A stretch of 64,000 nt of DNA from TMP-24 sp041397305 (GCA_041397305.1 JAWKWX010000003.1:62001-126000), one strand, 5' to 3'. Numbered from the stretch's first letter, positions 18,187 through 27,834 are shown. Numbers and translations: made by a program. The notes: a model not told the origin generated them from the sequence alone.

Positions 18187-18435
18187 ATCACCACCCAAGC
18201 AACCAACAGCTTCCCAGATCGAGGCTAACCATCGATCCGGCGGGGCAGGCAAGGAAAATGCGCATGTTTCACGGGTCCGGATCGCCGCAGGGCCGAGGAT
18301 CGGGCACAGTCATGCACCTCTGGCGCGACAGTGCATGGCCGTCCGCAGGTTCGATGTGAAAACCGCCACGTCGGCCGCCGGGCAGGCCGCGAAAACCCGC
18401 TGGACCACCCCGCCCGCGCGAATTACACGGGGGGC

Positions 18436-20769
18436 ATGAGCGACCCGAGCGACGACGATATCCCGCTTTCCGCGACCACCTCCGAACCGCTGAGCCGCGC
18501 GATCGGCGAGCGCTATCTTACCTATGCGCTGTCGACCATCATGCACCGGGCCCTGCCGGATGCGCGCGACGGGCTGAAGCCTGTCCACCGCCGCATCCTG
18601 TACGCGATGCGCGAGCTGAAACTGTCGCCCACGGGCGGGTTCCGCAAATCGGCGAAAATCTCGGGTGACGTGATGGGCAACTATCACCCGCACGGCGATG
18701 CGGCGATCTATGATGCGATGGCCCGCCTCGCCCAGCCGTTCGCCATGCGCTATCCGCTGGTCGACGGGCAGGGCAATTTCGGCAATATCGACGGCGATAA
18801 CCCGGCCGCCAGCCGTTACACCGAAGCGCGGCTGACAGCGGCGTCCGAGGCGTTGATGGAAGGGCTGGCGGAAAATGCCGTCGACTTCCGCCCGAATTAC
18901 GACGGAACGCTGGAAGAGCCCGTCGTCCTGCCCGCCGCCTTCCCGAACCTGCTGGCCAACGGCGCGAGCGGAATCGCGGTCGGGATGGCCACCAACATTC
19001 CGCCCCACAACCTGCACGAGTTGATCGATGCCTGCCAGCTCATGATCCGCGACCGGCAGGTGACGGACGAGGCGCTTGTCGCGCTGATCCCGGGTCCGGA
19101 CTTCCCCACGGGCGGCGTGATCGTAGAGCCGCGCGCGAATATCCTTGACGCCTATCGCAGCGGACGTGGCGCCTTCCGGCTGCGCGCCCGCTGGTCGGTC
19201 GAGGATCAGGGCCGCGGCACCTGGCAGATCGTCGTCACCGAAATCCCCTATCAGGTGCAGAAGTCGAAGCTGATCGAACGGCTGGCCGAGGTGATCCAGC
19301 TGAAGAAGGTTCCGGCGCTGGCGGACGTGCGCGATGAAAGCGCCGACGATGTGCGGATCGTCCTGGAGCCGAAGTCGAAGAATGTCGATCCCGAGATGCT
19401 GATGGGGATGCTGTTTCGCAACTCGGAACTGGAAGTCCGCTTCTCGCTCAACATGAACGTGCTGATCGACGGCAAGACGCCCAAGGTCTGTTCGCTGAAG
19501 GAGGTGCTGCGTGCCTTCCTCGACCATCGCCGCGACGTGCTGCAACGGCGGTCGGAACACCGGATGGCGAAGATCGACGCGCGGCTTGAGGTGCTGGAAG
19601 GCTTCATCATCGCCTTCCTGAACCTCGACCGGGTGATCGACATCATCCGCTATGACGCCGACCCCAAGCGCGCGCTGATGGCCGAGGACTGGGGCAAGCC
19701 GCATGTGCGCGCCACGTCGGAAAAGGATTATGCCTCTCCGCCCGGGGGCGAGGGCGAGCTGACCGAGGTTCAGGCCGAAGCCATCCTCAACATGCGGCTG
19801 CGGTCCTTGCGCAAGCTCGAGGAGATGGAGCTGAGGCGCGAGTATGACGCGCTTTTGAAGGAACGCGCCGATCTGGAGGACCTGCTCGCCTCCGAAAGCC
19901 GCCAGTGGAAGAAGATCGGCCAGGAACTGGCCGACGTGCAGAAGACCTTCGGCAAGGATCGCCCCTTCGGTGCCCGCCGCACGAGTTTCGCGGATGCCGC
20001 CGAGGTCGAGGACGTGCCGATCGAAGCGATGATCGAGCGCGAGCCGATCACCGTCATCTGTTCGAAGATGGGCTGGATCCGGGCAATGAAGGGCCACCAG
20101 CCGCCCGGGACCGAAGTGAAGTTCAAGGACGGCGACGAGGGGCGGTTCTTCTTTCATGCCGAGACGACCGACCGCATCCTGCTGGCGGCGGCGAACGGGC
20201 GGTTCTTCACGCTTCTGGGCGCCAACCTGCCCGGTGCGCGCGGCATGGGTGAACCCGTCCGCCTGATGGTCGACCTGCCGAACGATGCAGAGATCGTCGA
20301 CCTTCTGGTCTACCGTCCGGGCGAGAAGCTGATCGTTGCCTCGGACGCCGGCGACGGGTTCCTGGTGGCGATGGACGAGGTCATCGCCCAGACCCGCGCG
20401 GGCAAGCAGGTCATGAACCTTTCCGACGGCGCAGTGATGGCGGCGGTGAAACCCGTCGCGGGCGATCATGTGGCGATCGTCTCGAAGAACCGCAAACTGT
20501 TGGTTTTCCCGATTTCAGAACTTCCGGAAATGGGGCGCGGCAAGGGCGTTCGACTGCAGAAATACAATATGGCGCGTGGCCGCCAGGGCGTTCTGGAGCT
20601 TGACGGAGGGTTGTCGGACGTGACGACTTTCGATCTGTCGAAAGGTCTCTCCTGGTCGATGTCGAACGGCAATACCCGCACCGAGGACATGCGCGACTGG
20701 CTGGCCAAACGCGCCGGTGTCGGCAAGAGCCCGCCCCACGGTTTCCCGCGCGACAACCGGTTCGGCTGA
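18436..20769 (+). CDS. parC: DNA topoisomerase IV subunit A
   Basis: 777 residues, full length. Topoisomerase IV decatenates replicated chromosomes; subunit A holds the cleavage Tyr and pairs with ParE. The breakage-reunion domain has LPDARDGLKPVHRRILYAM, the quinolone-region GNYHPHGDAAIYDAM, and the catalytic Tyr in SRYTEARL (about residue 128). The C-terminal half contains beta-pinwheel repeats such as GARGMGEPVRLMVDL. ATG 18436 follows a G-rich Shine-Dalgarno. At the position of E. coli ParC Ser80 there is Ala (residue 89), and Asp replaces Glu84. A strong hairpin terminator follows at 20796. Confidence 0.96.
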   Translation: MSDPSDDDIPLSATTSEPLSRAIGERYLTYALSTIMHRALPDARDGLKPVHRRILYAMRELKLSPTGGFRKSAKISGDVMGNYHPHGDAAIYDAMARLAQPFAMRYPLVDGQGNFGNIDGDNPAASRYTEARLTAASEALMEGLAENAVDFRPNYDGTLEEPVVLPAAFPNLLANGASGIAVGMATNIPPHNLHELIDACQLMIRDRQVTDEALVALIPGPDFPTGGVIVEPRANILDAYRSGRGAFRLRARWSVEDQGRGTWQIVVTEIPYQVQKSKLIERLAEVIQLKKVPALADVRDESADDVRIVLEPKSKNVDPEMLMGMLFRNSELEVRFSLNMNVLIDGKTPKVCSLKEVLRAFLDHRRDVLQRRSEHRMAKIDARLEVLEGFIIAFLNLDRVIDIIRYDADPKRALMAEDWGKPHVRATSEKDYASPPGGEGELTEVQAEAILNMRLRSLRKLEEMELRREYDALLKERADLEDLLASESRQWKKIGQELADVQKTFGKDRPFGARRTSFADAAEVEDVPIEAMIEREPITVICSKMGWIRAMKGHQPPGTEVKFKDGDEGRFFFHAETTDRILLAAANGRFFTLLGANLPGARGMGEPVRLMVDLPNDAEIVDLLVYRPGEKLIVASDAGDGFLVAMDEVIAQTRAGKQVMNLSDGAVMAAVKPVAGDHVAIVSKNRKLLVFPISELPEMGRGKGVRLQKYNMARGRQGVLELDGGLSDVTTFDLSKGLSWSMSNGNTRTEDMRDWLAKRAGVGKSPPHGFPRDNRFG

Positions 20770-20795
20770 GGCAGATTTCACCAGCAGGAACATGA

Positions 20796-20824
20796 AACGC
20801 CGCCTGTGCGACACAGGCGGCGTT
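20796..20824. terminator. Intrinsic-type hairpin after parC
   Basis: AACGCCGCCTGT, a GCGAC loop, then ACAGGCGGCGTT form a perfect 12-bp stem between the convergent parC and the exported-protein gene at 20851. There is no long T run, but the stem is strong and could serve both strands. Confidence 0.75.
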
Positions 20825-20850
20825 GGATAGGCTGCAAGGCCGGTCTGCGC

Positions 20851-21648
20851 CTACTGAAGCGCGGCGGCTGCGGTTTTGATCTGCGCCGCCGCAGCGACTG
20901 CCATCTCTTCGGTCGCGTCGATCGGCCCTTCCGGCACCGGGTCCGGCATGGCGATGATCAGGTCGTCGAGGGCCGAGGCTGCCGCAGTGACAGCCGGTTT
21001 GACGGCCGGGTCCTTGGACGTCTCCAGCGTGCTGACCACAGCACGGGCGGACAGGATCTGGCCCCAGGCGTTCTGGTAGTGGACCATGTTCTTGACCTGA
21101 CCTTCTTTCAGCCCCTTGCCCAGCGATTGCGCGGCAAGCGAGGTCTGCATCTCGACGGCCGCCATGATCTGCTTCGGCGAAGGTGCCAGCCCGCTGCGGG
21201 CCATGGCAAGGCCGCGCACCACGTTCAGATAGGCACCCGCCACCTGACCGGGCGAGCTGGCCATTTCCAGGGCGCGGATGCCCTCGTCGAAGGCGGGCAG
21301 GTTCTTGGCCTGCAGCTGCGGGGCCATCGGCGTATAGACATCCTTCCGCGCGATGCGGAAATGCTCGATCGCGCCCTTGCGATCCTTGTACTGGTAAAGC
21401 GTCATGCCGGCCTGCAGGCGGGCATCAATCGAACCGAGCGCAATCAGGAGGTCGACGATCTCGTCGCCGGTGGTCGCCTGGGTCGCCGTCGCGGCCGCGA
21501 GCACAAGCTCGCCGGACGCCTGAGGCGGCAGACCCATTGCCAAGCCCGCGATGGCCGATGTCGTCCCCAAGCCAGACACCGCACCAGCGAGCGCGAAGGC
21601 GATCCATACAGCCGGCCGGGTCCGCCGGATCTGTTCGTCCTGTTTCAT
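20851..21648 (-). CDS. Exported hypothetical protein, paralog A of a tandem pair
   Basis: 265 residues starting MKQDEQIRRTRPAVWIAFAL, a signal anchor ending near residue 35. The mature part begins with an Ala-rich stretch and then GDEIVDLLIALGSIDARLQA and GMTLYQYKDRKGAIEHFRIA, followed by mostly helical sequence. The same block occurs in the upstream gene at 21879. The helical repeats resemble TPR-like packing but I cannot assign a family. It lies 230 bases downstream of its paralog on the same strand; that gap shows no further gene. Confidence 0.7.
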   Translation of the reverse strand: MKQDEQIRRTRPAVWIAFALAGAVSGLGTTSAIAGLAMGLPPQASGELVLAAATATQATTGDEIVDLLIALGSIDARLQAGMTLYQYKDRKGAIEHFRIARKDVYTPMAPQLQAKNLPAFDEGIRALEMASSPGQVAGAYLNVVRGLAMARSGLAPSPKQIMAAVEMQTSLAAQSLGKGLKEGQVKNMVHYQNAWGQILSARAVVSTLETSKDPAVKPAVTAAASALDDLIIAMPDPVPEGPIDATEEMAVAAAAQIKTAAAALQ

Positions 21649-21878
21649 CTGCGTTTTGCTCCAGTGTTTCGGGTAGCAGCGTGTGACACGCCTTGCCGCT
21701 TCAACGCCCCGATCCACCGCCGCGGATCAATCAGGGTCGAATCGGCGGATTGCCTCTCATCACTGGAAAATGTGTTTTCTTTGGGGTCTGCGTTTGGCGT
21801 TCCCATGCCGACAGGCCCGGCCTGCCAAACGACTGGCGCCACCCCGCCCGGGCAGCGCCCGGACCGCCGTCGCGGCCC

Positions 21879-22697
21879 TCAGTTCGTTGCGGTGCTCTGC
21901 TGGTATGCGACCGTCGCGGCCATACGTTTGATCTTCATGGCAATATCGCGCACGGTGATGCTGCTGAGTTCGACGGGAACGGAAGGATTGGCCTCGGGCA
22001 GGGCGATCACAAGATCGTCGAGCATGAGCGCGGCTTTCGAACCGGAGGTCCGCAGCGATGCCTCTTTGGCGCTCGCAAGTTGGCTCGCGTTCGCAGAGGC
22101 AGCCAGCACCAGCCCCCAGGCAGACTGGAATGCGACCGGATCGGTCACGCGTCCGCCGGTGACGCCCGCGTCCAACGCATTGGCCACAGTCTCCACCTCG
22201 ATCGCGATGGCCATGAATTGCTGGCTCGCATCCGCTTGCAGCGCGATGGTCGCATCGGCCATCGCCTTGCGGACGGTCAGATATTTCTGCGCCATTTCAG
22301 CGGGTTCTCCCAGTATCGCGAGGTCCGCGAGCGCGTCGGGCATCGCAGGCATCCGACGATCGGCGAAGCGCGCCGCGAAGGCCGGAAAGAGCGTGTCGGC
22401 AACCGCCTGGAAATGGCTTTGCGCCGCTTCCGTGTTGCCTTGCTGGAAGAGATCCATTCCCACCTGAAGGCGCCCGTCGATCTGGGCGAGGCCGACGAGC
22501 ATATCCACCACCTCGTCTCCGCTTCCGGCCACAGTCGCCTGCGCGGGCCAGAGATGTTCCGCGGCCTGGGCTTGACCCTGATGCGCTGTTCCCGCCTCTG
22601 CGGCAAACGCTATCGCCAAAGCGCAGGTCGCGACACCAACGGTCAGGCCGATGGCCAGACAAGCCCGACCGGTGGCATGTGCGCTCCTGATGATCAT
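21879..22697 (-). CDS. Exported hypothetical protein, paralog B of a tandem pair
   Basis: 272 residues with a signal peptide (ACLAIGLTVGVATCALAIAF, cut near AEA). The central block GDEVVDMLVGLAQIDGRLQV, then GMDLFQQGNTEAAQSHFQAV, lines up with paralog A. The C-termini also align (ALMLDDLVIALPEANP against ALDDLIIAMPDPVP). Identity is low outside these parts, so the duplication is old. The start at 22697 gives a normal leader; the ATGATCATC context also allows a nearby alternative. The 242 bases upstream, to the P450 stop, probably hold its promoter. Confidence 0.7.
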   Translation of the reverse strand: MIIRSAHATGRACLAIGLTVGVATCALAIAFAAEAGTAHQGQAQAAEHLWPAQATVAGSGDEVVDMLVGLAQIDGRLQVGMDLFQQGNTEAAQSHFQAVADTLFPAFAARFADRRMPAMPDALADLAILGEPAEMAQKYLTVRKAMADATIALQADASQQFMAIAIEVETVANALDAGVTGGRVTDPVAFQSAWGLVLAASANASQLASAKEASLRTSGSKAALMLDDLVIALPEANPSVPVELSSITVRDIAMKIKRMAATVAYQQSTATN

Positions 22698-22939
22698 GAT
22701 GGTCTGTATCTCCGGTATCAGACGGGCAGCGCCACAGCCGCCCGGATGGAACAAGATGGTCCGGCGCGCGGACCGCTTCGCTGTGTTGCGGCGGCCTCGT
22801 GCCGTCGAAATATGGCGGGAATGGGGGGAAAATGTGCAAAACCTGGCGCGCGCGCCGCGCAGCGGAAAAGAATTTTTCCGCAGCGCAGAGAGGCTTGCGA
22901 ACCGACGAAAGGTGATGCGAAAACGACCCGTCGCCGATA

Positions 22940-24316
22940 TTACCAGTCGCGCATCTCGACCCTGAGCCAGACGCCGCCTTGCGGACGAAGGGTAAGGATC
23001 AGGACCGGCTCCGGCGCGCGTGCCGCGGCAGCGGAAAACCGGAAACGGGCCAGAAGCGTCGCCAGCACGATCACCGCTTCCTGCAGCGCAAACGACGCCC
23101 CGATGCAGATTCTCGGCCCGCCGCCGAAGGGCAGATAGGCAAACCGGTCTATGGCCTTCATGTCCGCAAACCGGTCGGGATCGAACCGGTGCGGATCGGG
23201 CCAGAGGAGGTGATTGCGATGCAGCGCATAGACCGGCAGCATGATCGTGTCGCCCGGCCTTACCTCGCGGCCGCATAGCTCGTCCGCCTCCACCGCCGTG
23301 CGCGACAGGAAGGCCGCGGGAGGATAGAGCCTGAGAGCCTCGTCGATGATCCGGCGGCAATGGGGCAGCGCGGGCAGGTCCGCCACCGTGGCAGCCCGGC
23401 CATCAAGCGCGGCACGCGCCTCGGCGGCGGCCCGTTCCTGCACCGCAGGATCGAAGGCACAGAGATAAAGCGCCCAGGACAGCGCAAGGGCCGTCGTCTC
23501 ATGCCCCGCAACGATGAAGGTGAGGAGATTGTCGCGCAGCTCCTCCGTCGTCATCTGCCGCCCGCTCTCGGGGTCGGCTGCGTCGATCAGCAGGTCGAGC
23601 AGATCGGGGACTTGCCGCGCCCCGACGCCGCGCCGGTGCTCGATCGTCCGGTCGGCCATTGCCTTCATCTGCCGCATCGCCCCGCCGCTGAACAGGCGCG
23701 AGGGGCGCGGCACCCAGGGCGGGGCACCGACGATGTCGAGGAAGGATACCCGCGCGGTCGAGGCGATGTAGCCGTCGATCGCTCGGTGAACCGCCGCGCG
23801 GTCGAAGGCATCGTCGCCCGAGAATGTGACATCCGTGATCACCTCGAAGGTCGTCGCCACCATTTCGGCATTCAGGTCGGCCATGCCGCCCGCCAGGCGC
23901 GCCACCCGCTTGACCGCGCGCTCCGCCGCGGCGGTCATCACCGGGGCCAGCGCCTCGACATGGCGGGGGGAAAAGGCCGGCGCCGCCGCGCGCCGCTGCC
24001 AGAGCCAGTGTGTGCCCTCGGCGATGAAGAGGCTCCGGCCGATCGCCGGGCCGAGGATCATCTTCGTCACGTCGGACTTCGGATAGCTTTCCAGCCGGTC
24101 TTTCAGGATGCGCCGGTTGGCGGCCGGATCCATCACCATATGCCAGCGCTTCACCGTCCGGCCGGAAACGATGGGTTGGCGGGTGGCGATCTCGGGGATC
24201 AGTTCCAGGACGTTGCGCCGCGCGGTGGTGAAGCTTTCCCACACCCCCATGGGGCGCTTGTGAAGCGGCACTTGCACGGGAAGACGCGCAGGTTCGTCTG
24301 AGGATCGCAGAGCCAT
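22940..24316 (-). CDS. Cytochrome P450
   Basis: 458 residues, a class I-size soluble P450. The I-helix oxygen motif AGHETT is at residues 270-275, ExxR is EALR (326-329), and the heme loop is FGGGPRICIG with Cys404 as the thiolate ligand. N-terminal sequence (RRNVLELIPEIATRQPIV) has no membrane anchor. No ferredoxin or reductase gene is adjacent, so redox partners must lie elsewhere. The substrate is unknown. ATG 24316 (MALRSS) is preferred over a TTG two codons earlier because it has GGGCGAGG seven bases upstream. Confidence 0.93.
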   Translation of the reverse strand: MALRSSDEPARLPVQVPLHKRPMGVWESFTTARRNVLELIPEIATRQPIVSGRTVKRWHMVMDPAANRRILKDRLESYPKSDVTKMILGPAIGRSLFIAEGTHWLWQRRAAAPAFSPRHVEALAPVMTAAAERAVKRVARLAGGMADLNAEMVATTFEVITDVTFSGDDAFDRAAVHRAIDGYIASTARVSFLDIVGAPPWVPRPSRLFSGGAMRQMKAMADRTIEHRRGVGARQVPDLLDLLIDAADPESGRQMTTEELRDNLLTFIVAGHETTALALSWALYLCAFDPAVQERAAAEARAALDGRAATVADLPALPHCRRIIDEALRLYPPAAFLSRTAVEADELCGREVRPGDTIMLPVYALHRNHLLWPDPHRFDPDRFADMKAIDRFAYLPFGGGPRICIGASFALQEAVIVLATLLARFRFSAAAARAPEPVLILTLRPQGGVWLRVEMRDW

Positions 24317-24431
24317 GGTCAACCTCGCCCTTCGCCCGCCACCTTAGGCGGCAATCACCCCCGGTCAATGCGACACCATTGCCCGGCGGCGCCTGACGGG
24401 CTATGCCCGGGGGAACATTCCGGGAGTCTTC

Positions 24432-25055
24432 ATGTCACATTTGCTGCGTCCGCTTCTTATCGCCGCCATCGCGGCCCTCGCGGCCTGTGCCGGCCCGGAC
24501 ATGACGAAGCCGCCCAAGCCGCTCGGCGACTTCCGCCTCGGTTACGGGATCGTCGTCGCCGACAACGCCCAGACCGTCGGCCCGTCGCGCAAGGCAACGG
24601 CGGACGAATGGGAAGACGTGCTCAGGACCTCGCTGCACAAGCGGCTCGACCGGTATGAGGGCGAGAAACTCTATCATATCGGCGCGGGCATCACCGCCTA
24701 TGCACTGGCCGTGCCGGGCGTTCCGATCGTGCTCAGCCCGAAATCGGTGATCGTCGCCAAGGTCGATGTCTGGGATGACGCCATCTCAAAGGTCATCAAT
24801 GCCGAGCCGAAGGAATTCACGGTGTTCGAGGGCTTGTCCGGTTCCACTGTGATCGGGTCGGGCCTGACCAAATCGCGCGAGGAGCAGATGCAGACGCTGG
24901 CCGACAATCTTGCGCTGAAGATCGAGGAATGGCTCTACGAGAACCGCGCCTGGTTTACGCCCGAGGCAGTCGCGGCGCGGGCGGCCCTTGCGGCCGCCCA
25001 ACCCGCGCAGCCTGCCAAGCCTGCGGCCTCACCGGCGCCGGCTCCGGCCAACTGA
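24432..25055 (+). CDS. Lipoprotein, unknown function
   Basis: 207 residues. The leader MSHLLRPLLIAAIAALAAC ends in a lipobox (LAAC), so Cys19 is probably lipidated. The mature protein has an alpha/beta-looking core (GYGIVVADNAQTVG, AKVDVWDDAISKVIN, FEGLSGSTVIGSGLTKSREE) and a C-terminal Ala/Pro tail (PAQPAKPAASPAPAPAN). I do not recognise a characterised family. It is divergent from the P450 and convergent with the DUF533 gene. Confidence 0.82.
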   Translation: MSHLLRPLLIAAIAALAACAGPDMTKPPKPLGDFRLGYGIVVADNAQTVGPSRKATADEWEDVLRTSLHKRLDRYEGEKLYHIGAGITAYALAVPGVPIVLSPKSVIVAKVDVWDDAISKVINAEPKEFTVFEGLSGSTVIGSGLTKSREEQMQTLADNLALKIEEWLYENRAWFTPEAVAARAALAAAQPAQPAKPAASPAPAPAN

Positions 25056-25107
25056 TGCGACTTCGCCGCCCGCGACGCCAGGGGTGGCAGAGCGGGCAGG
25101 CAGACCG

Positions 25108-26064
25108 TCAACTGGCGCTGATCGCCGCCCCAACATGGCTGTGTATCGCTGTGACCTCGCGCTGGGAAAGGCCGAGTTCACTGGCGAGTTCCATGAGATA
25201 GCGGCCTTCGGCCCGGCTATCGAGGTCGATCGCCATCAGGGACATCGTATAGACCTGCGCCTGAAGTCCCTCGGGCACCTGCGCCGCCAAGGCGCGCACA
25301 TCGACGGGCGCGGCCAGTTCGCGTTTGACGAAGGCCATTTCCTCGGCCGTTGCCTGGCCGAGATTGTCCATCAGCCGCTTTTTCTCGGCCTCGTCGATCC
25401 GCCCGTCCGCCTTTGCCGCCTGGATCATCGCCTTCAGCAGAAGGGCCGCCGCCGCCTCCTGGTCGCGCGACGGCCGGGCCGACGGCTCGCCGCCGTTCCG
25501 GAAGGCTTCGTTCAGCGTCTCGCCGAACCCCCTGGTCGCCGGTCCGGCCGCGGCCCCGCCCAGGATGCCGCCCAGAAGATCGCCCAGCCCCCCGCCGCCA
25601 GCGCCGCCGAGCTTGCCCAGAATGTCATCCAGCCCGCTGCCGGACCCGTCCCGAGCACCGCCGCGGGCGCGCCCGCCGATTTCCTCCAGAAGATCGCCCA
25701 GCCCGCCACGCGGGCCGCCAGGCTCCGGGGCCACGACCGGCCCTTCCTCGCCGAAGGGATCGGCCGTCGAGGGCCGCCGCGCAGGGGGGTGCCCGCCGGT
25801 CCCACGGCCCGACCGGTCCGGTCCCAGGATATCGCCCATCATATCCTCAAGACCCGTCGTCCGCCGTCCCGGCGATGCCGGGCCACCGAAACGACCGTCG
25901 CGACCGGTTCCGAACCCGTCGCCCGAGCCGCCGCCAGTATCAACCCGAGTATCACCCCGAGCACCGCCCCGAGCACCGCCCTGGGCACCCTTCAGCATGC
26001 CGCCGACGCCTTTCACCACGAGGACGCCGATCGCGACCTTCGCAAGCGTTCCCATCAGACTCAT
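25108..26064 (-). CDS. DUF533 / TerB-like family protein with Gly-rich linker
   Basis: 318 residues. A short N-terminal membrane-associated segment (LAKVAIGVLVVKGVGGML) leads into about 160 residues very rich in Gly, Arg, Pro and Asp (repeats of GGARGGARG and GGLGDLLGG). The C-terminal 120 residues form the DUF533 domain, related to TerB: LLLKAMIQAAKADGRIDEAE, and MSLMAIDLDSRAEGRYLMEL. The function is not established. ATG 26064 (MSLMGT) follows GGGAGGGCGAG; the ATG five codons earlier lies inside that ribosome site. Confidence 0.85.
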   Translation of the reverse strand: MSLMGTLAKVAIGVLVVKGVGGMLKGAQGGARGGARGDTRVDTGGGSGDGFGTGRDGRFGGPASPGRRTTGLEDMMGDILGPDRSGRGTGGHPPARRPSTADPFGEEGPVVAPEPGGPRGGLGDLLEEIGGRARGGARDGSGSGLDDILGKLGGAGGGGLGDLLGGILGGAAAGPATRGFGETLNEAFRNGGEPSARPSRDQEAAAALLLKAMIQAAKADGRIDEAEKKRLMDNLGQATAEEMAFVKRELAAPVDVRALAAQVPEGLQAQVYTMSLMAIDLDSRAEGRYLMELASELGLSQREVTAIHSHVGAAISAS

Positions 26065-26291
26065 CTCGCCCTCCCTCATGCTGGCGCCAGCCTACAGTCT
26101 GGGGGCGCTCCTGTCGCGCTTGCATGGGAAACTTCGCCCCGTACTCCCACCACAGATTACTGCGGCACGCCGCCACCGTTGCATGCGCGCGGGCCAACTG
26201 GCGCTTGATTTTTCGCGCCCCTGCCGATAGTCAGCGCGCGCAGATGAAATCGGGTCCTTTCGGGCCCCATAACCCATGAGGCTCCCGCGCT

Positions 26292-27467
26292 ATGGCAAAG
26301 GCGAAGTTTGAGAGGAATAAACCGCATGTTAACGTTGGCACGATCGGCCACGTTGACCACGGCAAGACGACGCTGACGGCGGCGATCACGAAGTATTACG
26401 GCGAGTTCAAGGCCTATGACCAGATCGACGCGGCGCCGGAAGAGCGAGCGCGGGGGATCACGATCTCGACGGCGCACGTTGAATATGAGACGCCCGCCCG
26501 TCACTATGCGCATGTCGACTGCCCCGGCCACGCCGACTATGTGAAGAACATGATCACCGGTGCGGCGCAGATGGACGGCGGGATCCTGGTGTGCGCGGCC
26601 TCCGACGGTCCGATGCCGCAGACGCGCGAGCATATCCTTCTGGCGCGCCAGGTCGGCGTTCCGGCGCTTGTGGTCTACATGAACAAGATCGACCTCGTGG
26701 ATGACGAGGAGCTGATCGAGCTTGTCGAGATGGAACTGCGCGAGCTGCTGTCGTCCTACGAATTCCCCGGCGACGACATTCCGATCATCAAGGGCTCGGC
26801 GCACCAGGCGCTGATCGGCGAGCGTCCCGAGATCGGCGAATCGTCGATCCGCGCGCTGATGGAGGCGGTCGACAGCTACATCCCGACGCCGGACCGTCCG
26901 ATCGACCAGCCGTTCCTGATGCCGATCGAGGACGTGTTCTCGATCTCGGGCCGCGGCACCGTGGTGACGGGCCGTGTCGAGCGCGGCGTGATCAACGTCG
27001 GCGACGAGGTGGAGATCGTGGGCATCCGCGCCACGCAGAAATCGACCTGCACCGGGGTGGAGATGTTCCGCAAGCTGCTCGACCGTGGGGAAGCGGGCGA
27101 CAACGTGGGCGTGCTCCTGCGCGGCATCGACCGTGACGGCGTCGAGCGCGGCCAGGTTCTGTGCAAGCCGAAATCGGTCAACCCGCACACCCATTTCGAG
27201 GCCGAAGCCTATATCCTGACCAAGGAAGAGGGCGGCCGCCACACGCCGTTCTTCGCCAACTACCGTCCGCAGTTCTACTTCCGCACCACGGATGTGACCG
27301 GCACGGTGAAGCTGCCGGAAGGTACCGAGATGGTGATGCCGGGCGACAACCTGAAGTTCGAGGTGGAGCTCATCGCCCCGATCGCGATGGAGGAAAAGCT
27401 CCGCTTCGCCATCCGCGAAGGCGGCCGCACCGTCGGCGCGGGCGTCGTCTCGAAAATCCTGAAGTAA
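26292..27467 (+). CDS. tuf: Elongation factor Tu
   Basis: 391 residues, complete. The GTPase delivers aminoacyl-tRNA to the ribosome. G1 is GHVDHGKT, G3 is DCPGHADYVKNM, G4 is NKID and the SAHQALIG region follows. The beta-barrel domains end VVSKILK. It stands alone here, without fusA/rpsG or secE/nusG next to it, so it may be one of two genomic copies. Upstream, TTGATT near 26206 and a GATAG-type box could form its promoter. A strong terminator follows at 27517. Confidence 0.97.
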   Translation: MAKAKFERNKPHVNVGTIGHVDHGKTTLTAAITKYYGEFKAYDQIDAAPEERARGITISTAHVEYETPARHYAHVDCPGHADYVKNMITGAAQMDGGILVCAASDGPMPQTREHILLARQVGVPALVVYMNKIDLVDDEELIELVEMELRELLSSYEFPGDDIPIIKGSAHQALIGERPEIGESSIRALMEAVDSYIPTPDRPIDQPFLMPIEDVFSISGRGTVVTGRVERGVINVGDEVEIVGIRATQKSTCTGVEMFRKLLDRGEAGDNVGVLLRGIDRDGVERGQVLCKPKSVNPHTHFEAEAYILTKEEGGRHTPFFANYRPQFYFRTTDVTGTVKLPEGTEMVMPGDNLKFEVELIAPIAMEEKLRFAIREGGRTVGAGVVSKILK

Positions 27468-27516
27468 GTCGGGAAGGCTGGGCAATTTCGCCCATGTTTG
27501 TTGGCAATGAAAAGAG

Positions 27517-27542
27517 AAAGGCGGCCGAAAGGCCGCCTTTCC
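27517..27542 (+). terminator. Rho-independent terminator of tuf
   Basis: AAAGGCGGCC, GAAA tetraloop, GGCCGCCTTT: a perfect 10-bp stem ending in TTTCC, 50 bases after the tuf stop. Symmetric A/T flanks mean it may also serve the convergent small gene at 27580. Confidence 0.85.
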
Positions 27543-27579
27543 TGTGTGCGCTGTCTTCCGTCTGGTAGCGACGTCGCGA

Positions 27580-27834
27580 TTACTGGCCGAGGATCCTCAG
27601 CACGCGAGCGCGGGTGCCGTCGCCCATTTCGTGGCTGTCGGCGATGGCGATGATCTCGCGCAGCTGCGCCACGGTCAGATCATCCACCCTCATGCTGTCG
27701 ATATTCAGTTCGGTCAGAAGTTTCGCGGCCGTGTCTTCGACCATCTTCATCTCGTCGTTCGCCGCGCTGGCGGCAGACGCGAAGACCGAGAGAGCGATGA
27801 GTGCCGAGGCGGCGAGAGCGGTAGTGCGTTTCAT
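27580..27834 (-). CDS. Tiny exported protein, family member 1
   Basis: 84 residues starting MKRTTALAASALIALSVFAS, a clear signal peptide cut near ASA. The mature part of about 60 residues has LLTELNIDSMRVDDL, TVAQLREIIAIADSHE and a terminal RARVLRILGQ. This layout (Asp-Leu-x-x-Leu-Thr-x-x-Gln, Ala-rich helix, final ILx) recurs in the genes at 29153 and 29874. No known family recognised. AAAGGAAC precedes the ATG. It is convergent with tuf. Confidence 0.72.
   Translation of the reverse strand: MKRTTALAASALIALSVFASAASAANDEMKMVEDTAAKLLTELNIDSMRVDDLTVAQLREIIAIADSHEMGDGTRARVLRILGQ

Noticed and set aside
18310..20469. A 719-codon open frame on the minus strand
   Set aside because: It is wholly antisense to parC; high-GC codon bias keeps the opposite frame open. 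No family resemblance.
26157..27485. A 442-codon minus-strand open frame across tuf
   Set aside because: Antisense shadow of EF-Tu; His/Asp-rich composition typical of such shadows.
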